From Desulfobacterales bacterium (GTDB taxonomy: Bacteria > Desulfobacterota > Desulfobacteria > Desulfobacterales > UBA11574), in assembly GCA_030145595.1 (NCBI GenBank), contig JAQYVG010000175.1, forward strand, positions 1-7,188: a stretch of DNA of 7,188 nt, in the 5' to 3' direction. The notes below the pieces were generated by a model. The model saw nothing but the letters and a program-made list of their open reading frames with translations, had not been told where the DNA came from and did not search any database. The first letter of the stretch is position 1; the number at the start of each line of letters is the position of its first letter. This document shows positions 1 to 4,316 of the stretch, in pieces. Position numbers and translations under genes: made by a program.

Positions 1-182
1 TTCGATTGGAATCGATGGTACAACATATAAGGAGGAGAGCCGAGTCCTATAAATGGTCTTTTGGCCCAATCTTCCGTCTTCGCAATAGCTACGACGGGAC
101 AAGCTGCGTTATGCTCAAAAAAAAATAGATTGGGCCGACTTCGCCATAGTAGCTTGGCTAAGATGGATGAAAGCGATTCCTT
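1..182. other. Left-edge intergenic region with degenerate repeats
   Basis: No gene can be supported here. Two short open frames run in from the left edge, ending in TAA at 28-30 (tail FDWNRWYNI) and TAA at 50-52 (tail SIGIDGTTYKEESRVL). Either could be the 3' end of an upstream + strand gene, but the sequence does not decide between them. A small inverted repeat, TCGATT/AATCGA, sits at 2-15. GGCCCAATCT at 63-72 is matched by its exact complement AGATTGGGCC at 127-136. A direct repeat, CTTCGC(A/C)ATAG, occurs at 78-88 and 139-149. This looks like decayed interspersed-repeat DNA rather than coding sequence. Confidence 0.5.
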
Positions 183-231
183 ACTGTATCCAGCATCAAG
201 CATCGAGTATCCAGTATCGAGCATCCTGTAT
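183..231. repeat. Heptamer tandem array, 7 degenerate copies
   Basis: Seven consecutive 7-bp units fit the pattern NNNGNAT: ACTGTAT, CCAGCAT, CAAGCAT, CGAGTAT, CCAGTAT, CGAGCAT, CCTGTAT. The G and the final AT are invariant. The array ends 14 bp before the start codon of the TSUP gene and so forms most of its immediate 5' region. Period 7 is not a multiple of 3 and all reading frames through it are poor, so this is a non-coding simple repeat. Similar CCAGCAT-type arrays are, from memory, common between genes of sulfate-reducing Desulfobacterota; that point is recollection, not computed. Confidence 0.85.
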
Positions 232-245
232 CAGGCTTTTAACTT

Positions 246-1010
246 ATGGAAGAACTTCTAATATCACCCTATATTTTAACGGCACTGTTTTTCACAGTGG
301 CTCTGGTGTATTCATCTGTGGGCCTGGGGGGCGGGTCATCCTATACGGCCCTATTGGCGATTACCGGCGTCAGTTATGCTGCCATTCCAACAATATCATT
401 AACGCTCAACCTGTTTGTTACTTCAGTCGGCAGTTTTAATTTTATTCGGAGAAAGCATGCCCGCCTGGGGCTTATTTTACCGTTTTTTGTTTCCTCGGTT
501 CCCATGGCTTATCTGGGTGGATCTCTCAAACTGCCCAAAGGGGTTTTTTATTGGATTTTACTTATTAGCCTGATTTTTGTGGCAGTACGGATTTATGCCT
601 GGGACAATACGTCGTTTACACTGAATATTGGGAAAACACAAAAAATACTCCTTTCATTAGTTGCAGGCTCCGTGCTGGGATTTGTCGCCGGTACGGTAGG
701 TATCGGCGGCGGCATCTATTTAGTGCCGTTGATTATCATTTTGGGACTCGGTTCAGCCAAGGAGGCGGCGGCCTGCGGCGCTGTTTTTATTTGGATGAAC
801 TCTTTATCGGGCCTAATCGCACGACTCCAGCATCATCGAATAGATTTAAGTGCATATTTGCCGCTCATCGCTGCGGTGCTCATCGGAGGATATCTGGGAT
901 CGTTGGCGGGTTCGTCGAAATTTACGCCCCGCACGATGGAAAAACTCTTGGGAGGAATCGTTGTTATTGCCGTTGTTTTTCTTACAAGGAGGATATTCAC
1001 TTTTTTATGA
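246..1010 (+). CDS. TSUP family (TauE/SafE-like) membrane permease
   Basis: A 254-residue integral membrane protein of the TSUP (sulfite exporter TauE/SafE) family. Members move sulfite, sulfonates, thiosulfate or related small anions across the inner membrane. The sequence shows the family's internal duplication: the glycine motif GLGGGS at residues 26-31 recurs as GIGGGIYLVP at 152-161, each following a hydrophobic helix. About eight hydrophobic segments alternate with short basic loops such as RRKHAR (68-73). Length is normal for the family. There is no strong Shine-Dalgarno before ATG 246; only a weak AGG lies about 10 bases upstream, just after the heptamer array. No better start exists, because hydrophobic sequence begins almost at once. 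The stop overlaps the moeA start (ATGA), so the two are co-transcribed and probably translationally coupled. The substrate cannot be read from sequence; the moeA partner hints at sulfur- or Mo-related anions, which is inference. Confidence 0.9.
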   Translation: MEELLISPYILTALFFTVALVYSSVGLGGGSSYTALLAITGVSYAAIPTISLTLNLFVTSVGSFNFIRRKHARLGLILPFFVSSVPMAYLGGSLKLPKGVFYWILLISLIFVAVRIYAWDNTSFTLNIGKTQKILLSLVAGSVLGFVAGTVGIGGGIYLVPLIIILGLGSAKEAAACGAVFIWMNSLSGLIARLQHHRIDLSAYLPLIAAVLIGGYLGSLAGSSKFTPRTMEKLLGGIVVIAVVFLTRRIFTFL

Positions 1011-2230
1011 AACGGACAACACCGCGACAATTCATTGGATTTCAAACAGCTCTGAAACGCACTCTAAGCAAGATCAAGCCGCTTAAGACCGTTGAAATGG
1101 CCCTTGCAGAGAGTGTCGGTTGCGTATCCGCTGAAAAATTGCGGGCGCGTGTCGATGCTCCCTCGGCCGATGTCTCCATGAAAGACGGCTATGCCGTACG
1201 TTCGGTGGATATTGAAGGCACCCTGCGCAACACTGCCGTAAGACTGAGACTGGATGGTGTCGCCGCTGCCGGGGAAAAAAGGCGTTTGGCGGTTGGACCG
1301 GGCAGCACTGTGCGGGTACTTACGGGGGCGCTGCTGCCGGAAAATGCGGACGCAGTCGTGGCCGAAGAATTTACCCAACGCGACGATGGTCATGTCAGCA
1401 TTGAAGCCCACGCCGAGCCGGGTCGCAACATTCTTTGCAGAGGCAGTGATATTGCCAAAGATGAAGTTCTCATTGAAGCCGGCCATGTGCTGGCTCCCGG
1501 AATGATCGGTTTTCTGACTGCCGGAGGACACGACCGCATCAGGACGTATCGCAAACCGCAAGTGGCATTGATCGCCACTGGAGATGAATTGGTTCTGCCG
1601 GGGCAACCGTTAACGGAAGGCAAACTTTATGCCAGCAATATGCTGACGCTGGCAGCCTGGTGCCGGCGTTACGGTTTCAAAACCGAGCTCGATATTATTT
1701 TGGATGAAGAAAGTATACTCAAAGAAAAACTTTTGTTTGGAATAAAGCACAATGATGCGGTCATTACCAGTGGGGGTGCCTGGACAGGGGATCGGGATTT
1801 GATGGCACGTGTACTCAATGAATTAGGCTGGGAAAAGGTTTATCACCGGGTGCGGTTAGGTCCCGGCAAGGCTGTCGGTCTCTGGATGTTTCAGGGAAAG
1901 CCGGTGTTCATACTGCCGGGCGGCCCGCCGTCGAATCTGGTTGCTTTCCTCCAGCTGGCCCTGCCGGGCATTTTAAAACTGGCAGGCTCTAAGACACCCG
2001 GACTAAGACAGATTATAATAGAACTGGCAGAAACGGTTGAAGGCCAGTCGGACTGGACCCAGGCGGTTTTCGGTTTTTTCCAAATGAAAAAGGACCAAAG
2101 TTGTTTCCGTCCGGCCAAGGGAAGCAGTCGATTGAGAGACCTTGCCGAGGCGGAAGGCCTCCTGCTTATACCCGAGGGCGTTACTAAAATACGAGCCGGT
2201 CAAAAAGCCGCCGTACAGTTGTTGATTTAA
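1007..2230 (+). CDS. moeA: Molybdopterin molybdenumtransferase MoeA, divergent type
   Basis: A 407-residue cytoplasmic protein of the MoeA family, which inserts molybdate into adenylylated molybdopterin in the last common step of molybdenum-cofactor synthesis. Family blocks appear in order: DAPSADVSMKDGYA (50-63), VLTGALLPENADAVV (104-118), GSDI (146-149), ATGDELVLPG (190-199), ITSGGAWTGDRD (253-264), LGPGKA (284-289) and ILPGGPPSN (302-310). A beta-rich C-terminal domain follows. Length matches E. coli MoeA. Several signature positions differ from the classical form: SMKDGYA for SAMDGYA, GGAWTGDRD for GGVSVG-type, PGKA for PGKP, and PGGPPSN for PGNPVS. This suggests a MoeA-like subgroup, perhaps Mo/W-specific or a paralogue. 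Start at ATG 1007 rather than further upstream, because MoeA homology begins there, AAGGAGGA lies at 986-993, and the ATGA overlap with the permease gene is typical of an operon. The Shine-Dalgarno spacing of 13 bases is long. Confidence 0.9.
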   Translation: MKRTTPRQFIGFQTALKRTLSKIKPLKTVEMALAESVGCVSAEKLRARVDAPSADVSMKDGYAVRSVDIEGTLRNTAVRLRLDGVAAAGEKRRLAVGPGSTVRVLTGALLPENADAVVAEEFTQRDDGHVSIEAHAEPGRNILCRGSDIAKDEVLIEAGHVLAPGMIGFLTAGGHDRIRTYRKPQVALIATGDELVLPGQPLTEGKLYASNMLTLAAWCRRYGFKTELDIILDEESILKEKLLFGIKHNDAVITSGGAWTGDRDLMARVLNELGWEKVYHRVRLGPGKAVGLWMFQGKPVFILPGGPPSNLVAFLQLALPGILKLAGSKTPGLRQIIIELAETVEGQSDWTQAVFGFFQMKKDQSCFRPAKGSSRLRDLAEAEGLLLIPEGVTKIRAGQKAAVQLLI

Positions 2231-2243
2231 ATTTTATTGAAAG

Positions 2244-2840
2244 CTACTCGTCTTCGGATGGCGGGCGGTAAGTATAATATGCATCGCCCCGGCAAGCAGG
2301 GCAGGTAGGTCCATGGTTCAGCGGGTAGGATTCCCCGCACTCAGGGCAGGGGCCCGTCGGTACCGGCTGCGAGTCCTTGAGAGCGCGGGCAAGGCGAACC
2401 GGCCGGTGGACGATTATTTCCGGGGCCGCCGCCAATATTTCTGCGGCCAGCTGCTCGAAAGGGGGTTTTTCTCTGGGCCGGCCGGTCCTTTCAAACCAGC
2501 TACGCACAACAGGATACAATACCAGCTGTTTATAATTCAACCACACTCGCATCCCGGCAAGTGTCTGCCGGTCGTAAGCAGTAAAGGCGAATTTTCCCCA
2601 GTCCAAAACCTGTAGAAAACCGTTGCCGAATGTACAGGGGGTAAGCATCTGAACGGCATCCGGCAGGCAGACCACGGTTTCACTGACGACATTCAAATAA
2701 GGCGTCGGTCCCAGCTTAGTCAGTGCCGTATCCAGCATCAGGCCGCCCAGCAGAATCCCGGGAGAACGGTAACCGTGGAATTCTTCCATCTGAATCAGAA
2801 ACGCTTCATATTCAACGCCGCATATATTGTTTGCTTCCAT
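2244..2840 (-). CDS. FmdE-family protein with C-terminal zinc ribbon
   Basis: A 198-residue soluble protein resembling subunit E of formylmethanofuran dehydrogenase (FmdE family), widespread also in non-methanogens and associated with molybdenum or tungsten enzymes. Its exact function is unproven. Family features: EFHGYRSPGILLGG (20-33), corresponding to the FHGHxCPG motif; CLPDAVQMLTPCTFGNG (58-74); and DWGKFAFTAYD (80-90). A C-terminal zinc ribbon has C165-x2-C168 and C180-x2-C183. In the first motif the usual His and Cys are replaced by Y24 and S26, so metal binding at the core site may be altered or lost; C58 and C69 remain. AAAAGGA at 2847-2853 gives a clear Shine-Dalgarno six bases before the start. 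The gene converges on moeA with 13 bp between stops and no visible terminator. Upstream lie a promoter, a palindrome and a foldable leader, described separately. It could belong to a distinct FmdE-like subfamily with a non-enzymatic or accessory role. Confidence 0.85.
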   Translation of the reverse strand: MEANNICGVEYEAFLIQMEEFHGYRSPGILLGGLMLDTALTKLGPTPYLNVVSETVVCLPDAVQMLTPCTFGNGFLQVLDWGKFAFTAYDRQTLAGMRVWLNYKQLVLYPVVRSWFERTGRPREKPPFEQLAAEILAAAPEIIVHRPVRLARALKDSQPVPTGPCPECGESYPLNHGPTCPACRGDAYYTYRPPSEDE

Positions 2841-2887
2841 TTTTAATCCTTTTCACAAACGTTTGTATGGTTCGGTTTCCTCCAACA

Positions 2888-2907
2888 CCTGGCGGGAGTC
2901 CACCAGG
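2888..2907 (-). promoter_or_regulatory. Leader hairpin upstream of FmdE-like gene
   Basis: In the - strand transcript, CCTGGTGG pairs with CCGCCAGG around the tetraloop ACTC. That gives an 8-bp stem with one G-U pair, and it can be extended by further weak pairs out to about 2884 and 2911. It lies in the predicted 105-nt leader, roughly 45 nt from the start codon. A perfect 12-bp palindrome (2855-2866) lies between it and the Shine-Dalgarno. No T-run follows, so it is not a simple intrinsic terminator. A regulatory role is inference. Confidence 0.5.
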
Positions 2908-2929
2908 CATCAAATTCCCTTGCACTTTC

Positions 2930-2953
2930 TGCTTTCAATTATAATTCAAAGCA
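2930..2953. promoter_or_regulatory. Near-perfect 24-bp palindrome, candidate operator
   Basis: Arms TGCTTTCAATTA and TAATTCAAAGCA are complementary at 11 of 12 positions; the only mismatch is a symmetric C/C pair. The palindrome abuts the predicted -10 of the FmdE-like gene and spans its predicted transcription start near 2946. A dimeric repressor bound there would block initiation. AT-rich symmetric dyads of this size are typical operators, but the regulator is unknown; the nearby HTH protein is only one possibility. Confidence 0.55.
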
Positions 2954-2981
2954 TGCTACGCTTAGTTCGTATGTTTTTCAA
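2953..2981 (-). promoter_or_regulatory. Candidate sigma70-type promoter of FmdE-like gene
   Basis: On the - strand, TTGAAA (2976-2981) and TAGCAT (2953-2958) are separated by exactly 17 bases. Initiation is predicted near 2946, giving a leader of about 105 nt before ATG 2840. The -35 is strong and the -10 matches consensus at four of six positions. Confidence 0.5.
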
Positions 2982-3211
2982 TATGTTTAATGCAGTTGTT
3001 AGGTGAAACATGAAAACACAATCCGCAGATACACACCCGGATCAGGAATTCATCTTATCTATAACAGTCAAATGATACCATTATCTATTGCTAGTACAAG
3101 TCTTGCCTACATCATTTATTTCCCAAATATGATCCCGGCAAAAAATATGGTATGAATTTAAAAATGCGGGTTAGCTTGACTTAAGCGGATTGGATGAGAA
3201 ATGTTTCGGAT

Positions 3212-3586
3212 TTACAGAATTGCCGTAAAAACATTACAAGACCGGCATGTTGCCATCTTTTCCTTCCAGGTTTTATGAACGGTGCCTTCACAAATCGTAC
3301 CGTTGATAAACCAGCAGAGCGTACCGGATTGAAATTCCCAGGCCGGGCATTGGGTCTTAGTCTCAGGGGGACATTTTTTAATCACCCAGCATGGCTTCAG
3401 GCCTTTCTTGTTTTCCTGTATTCTGGAAATCAGAAAAAACATCTGGCGCTCCACATGGGTAGGAATGGTTCGCCAGCCCTGTTCATAACTGTGCACAGCC
3501 TTAATGGACGTTCCCAAAAGCTGGGACATTTGAAGTTGGGTCTTACCAAGCATCTTACGGTATTGTTTAAATTCTTCACGATCCAT
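3212..3586 (-). CDS. HTH regulator with two-CW cysteine domain
   Basis: A 124-residue protein with two parts. Residues 3-58 form an XRE/antitoxin-type helix-turn-helix (KTQLQMSQLLGTSIKAVHSYEQG at about 15-37, given by position). Residues 64-120 carry the cysteine pattern of the 'two-CW' domain: C66-W, C72, C80-PAW, C91-W with GTIC99-EG, then C114-x2-C117 and VF. Seven cysteines in a small domain suggest metal or Fe-S binding, hence a redox- or metal-responsive DNA-binding protein; this is inference. A GTG start at 3637 would add 17 residues, but it overlaps the -10 of a strong promoter (3629-3656). ATG 3586 has TGGGAG six bases upstream and begins at the HTH, so it is chosen. The gene is divergent from the CMD-like gene and is a natural candidate to control it and itself. 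The FmdE-like gene lies downstream on the same strand but about 370 bp away with its own promoter. Confidence 0.85.
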   Translation of the reverse strand: MDREEFKQYRKMLGKTQLQMSQLLGTSIKAVHSYEQGWRTIPTHVERQMFFLISRIQENKKGLKPCWVIKKCPPETKTQCPAWEFQSGTLCWFINGTICEGTVHKTWKEKMATCRSCNVFTAIL

Positions 3587-3628
3587 GGGCAACTCCCAGA
3601 AGTTATTTATAAAATAGAAATCGATCTT

Positions 3629-3656
3629 TTTATACACTTTGTGGTACCCATGTCAA
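3629..3656 (-). promoter_or_regulatory. Promoter of the HTH two-CW gene
   Basis: On the - strand, TTGACA (3651-3656, full consensus) and TATAAA (3629-3634) are separated by 16 bases. Initiation near 3622 gives a short leader of about 36 nt to ATG 3586 and excludes the upstream GTG as the start codon. A GGTACC palindrome lies in the spacer. Confidence 0.75.
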
Positions 3657-3705
3657 CAGTTAATTAGTTTCCATCCATAAATGAAAAAAACTTAAAAAAT
3701 ATGAG

Positions 3706-3734
3706 TTGAAAATCGAGCGTTACATTAGTATAGA
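3706..3734 (+). promoter_or_regulatory. Promoter of the CMD-like gene
   Basis: TTGAAA (3706-3711) and TATAGA (3729-3734) are separated by 17 bases. The preceding sequence is rich in A-tracts (about 3680-3700), which may act as an UP-like element. The Shine-Dalgarno AAAGGAGG follows at 3753-3760. The divergent HTH promoter lies about 50 bp to the left, so one bound regulator could affect both. Confidence 0.75.
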
Positions 3735-3764
3735 TTGTACCCTATTACCATCAAAGGAGGTATT

Positions 3765-4079
3765 ATGTATCTGCCGAAAATTTATGAGAACTTTACAAGC
3801 AAATTTGAGGAAGTTTCTAATGCTTATAATCAGCTGGGAATTTCCACGCGGGAGGCCGGGCCCCTGGATCAAAAGGTTCAGGATCTTATCAAGTTAGGTA
3901 TTGCTATTGGCGCCAATTCCAGGGGCGCTGTCATGTCCCATACGCGCAAGGCCCTGGCATCCGGCGCTGCTCCCGAAGAAATCACCCATGCCGTCTTATT
4001 GTCCATAACGACTACAGGCTTTCCAAATATGATCGCCGCCATGGGCTGGGTCGGTGAAGTACTAGAGAAACAATCGTAG
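3765..4079 (+). CDS. Carboxymuconolactone decarboxylase-like protein, Cys-less
   Basis: A 104-residue all-helical protein of the carboxymuconolactone decarboxylase/AhpD-like superfamily. The core IKLGIAIGANSRGAVMSHTRKALASGAAPEEITHAV (by position, residues 42-77) matches the family helix-turn-helix core. Redox-active members have Cys-x2-Cys with a His four residues after the second Cys. Here the equivalent positions are S52 and A55, while H59 is kept, and the protein has no cysteine at all. It therefore cannot be a thiol peroxidase of AhpD type. It belongs to a cysteine-free branch whose activity I cannot name. ATG 3765 is chosen over the in-frame ATG 3735 because AAAGGAGG (3753-3760) lies directly before it and 3735 sits at the end of the -10 element. 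It has its own promoter and is divergent from the two-CW regulator. Confidence 0.87.
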   Translation: MYLPKIYENFTSKFEEVSNAYNQLGISTREAGPLDQKVQDLIKLGIAIGANSRGAVMSHTRKALASGAAPEEITHAVLLSITTTGFPNMIAAMGWVGEVLEKQS

Positions 4080-4154
4080 TGCTCTATTTTATTCATACGG
4101 TGACGTGTTTTATGATACTTAATCGTAACCGAATCGAGCCAAAACTCGACTAGC

Positions 4155-4182
4155 GTCCGTGGTCCGTTGTCTGTGGTCAGTG
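4155..4182. repeat. Heptamer array, left arm (GTCNGTN)
   Basis: Four 7-bp units: GTCCGTG, GTCCGTT, GTCTGTG, GTCAGTG. It is the inverted counterpart of the array at 4254-4281; GTCCGTTGTC (4162-4171) is the exact complement of GACAACGGAC (4271-4280). Confidence 0.85.
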
Positions 4183-4208
4183 GTTTTGCAGGCTCATAGA
4201 ATCTCTTC

Positions 4209-4237
4209 TTGTATTTCGCCTGTAATTGAAATATAAA
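4209..4237 (+). promoter_or_regulatory. Candidate promoter of ABC-F gene inside the repeat element
   Basis: TTGTAT (4209-4214) and TATAAA (4232-4237) are separated by 17 bases, in the unique centre of the MITE-like element. Initiation near 4244 would give a leader of about 73 nt containing the right heptamer array, a nine-codon upstream ORF and the RBS hairpin. Confidence 0.5.
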
Positions 4238-4253
4238 CTCGCTTCTTATTGCA

Positions 4254-4281
4254 ACGAACGATGGACAAGGGACAACGGACA
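4254..4281. repeat. Heptamer array, right arm (ANGGACA)
   Basis: Units ACGAACG (degenerate), ATGGACA, AGGGACA and ACGGACA lie in inverted orientation to the array at 4155-4182. An ATG at 4261 in this array opens a nine-codon frame (MDKGQRTPN) that stops at 4288-4290, inside the left arm of the next hairpin. No Shine-Dalgarno is visible for it. Confidence 0.8.
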
Positions 4282-4313
4282 CCCAATTGAGCATTTTGGC
4301 TCAATTGGGGTGA
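4282..4313 (+). promoter_or_regulatory. Hairpin masking the ABC-F ribosome-binding site
   Basis: CCCAATTGAGC (4282-4292) and GCTCAATTGGG (4299-4309) form a perfect 11-bp stem with the six-base loop ATTTTG. The Shine-Dalgarno of the ABC-F gene, GGGGTGA (4307-4313), begins in the last three bases of the 3' arm, so folding would partly hide it. No T-run follows, so it is not a terminator. The stop of the small upstream ORF lies in the 5' arm, the usual geometry for translational attenuation; that role is inferred. Confidence 0.6.
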
Positions 4314-4316
4314 AAC

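Larger units (their letters stand above)
2841..3211. other. Regulatory intergenic region between FmdE-like and HTH genes
   Basis: About 370 bp without a gene. The left half (2841-2981) holds the FmdE-like gene's Shine-Dalgarno, a 12-bp palindrome ACAAACGTTTGT (2855-2866), a GC-rich hairpin (2888-2907), the 24-bp palindrome (2930-2953) and a promoter (2953-2981). The right half (2982-3211) is AT-rich. Only a 21-codon + strand frame at 3010-3075 is seen there, with no recognisable product. No strong terminator is visible for the HTH gene, whose stop is at 3212. Confidence 0.6.
4126..4311. repeat. MITE-like element with about 60-bp imperfect inverted ends
   Basis: The two halves of the intergenic region are inverted copies of each other. 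CCGAATCGAGCCAAAA (4129-4144) matches the complement of 4294-4309 (CCCAATTGAGCCAAAA) at 14 of 16 positions. Inside that, the 17 bases at 4155-4171 match the complement of 4264-4280 at 15 of 17. TTGCA at 4186-4190 faces TGCAA at 4250-4254. Ends are therefore about 4126-4190 and 4250-4311 around a roughly 59-bp centre. There is no ORF of note and no clear target-site duplication. The outermost blocks can themselves fold (TCGAG/CTCGA on the left, an 11-bp stem on the right). This is typical of a small non-autonomous mobile or palindromic element. Its right end forms the 5' region of the ABC-F gene. Confidence 0.65.

Noticed and set aside
791..1006. Upstream extension of the MoeA reading frame by 72 codons
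   Set aside because: It lies entirely within the permease gene, shows no MoeA likeness, and the true start at 1007 has an operon-type overlap and a Shine-Dalgarno.
2920..2945. TTGCAC and TATAAT as a + strand promoter
   Set aside because: The spacer is only 14 bases and no + strand gene follows; the TATAAT is part of the large palindrome.
2998..3004. GTTAGGT, matching the integron attC core GTTRRRY
   Set aside because: No matching RYYYAAC partner or attC-like imperfect hairpin at the expected distance, and no integrase in view.
3010..3075. 21-codon + strand ORF (MKTQSADTHPDQEFILSITVK)
   Set aside because: Only a weak AGGTG precedes it, there is no known homologue, and nothing else suggests coding.
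3587..3637. Longer HTH protein from a GTG at 3635-3637
   Set aside because: The GTG adjoins and overlaps the promoter region; transcription should begin near 3622, after it.
3194..3667. 157-codon + strand ORF
   Set aside because: It is antisense to the HTH two-CW gene, whose domain pattern, promoter and Shine-Dalgarno are convincing.
4282..4309. Intrinsic terminator between the CMD-like and ABC-F genes
   Set aside because: The stem is strong but no T-run follows on either strand; masking of the RBS explains its position better.
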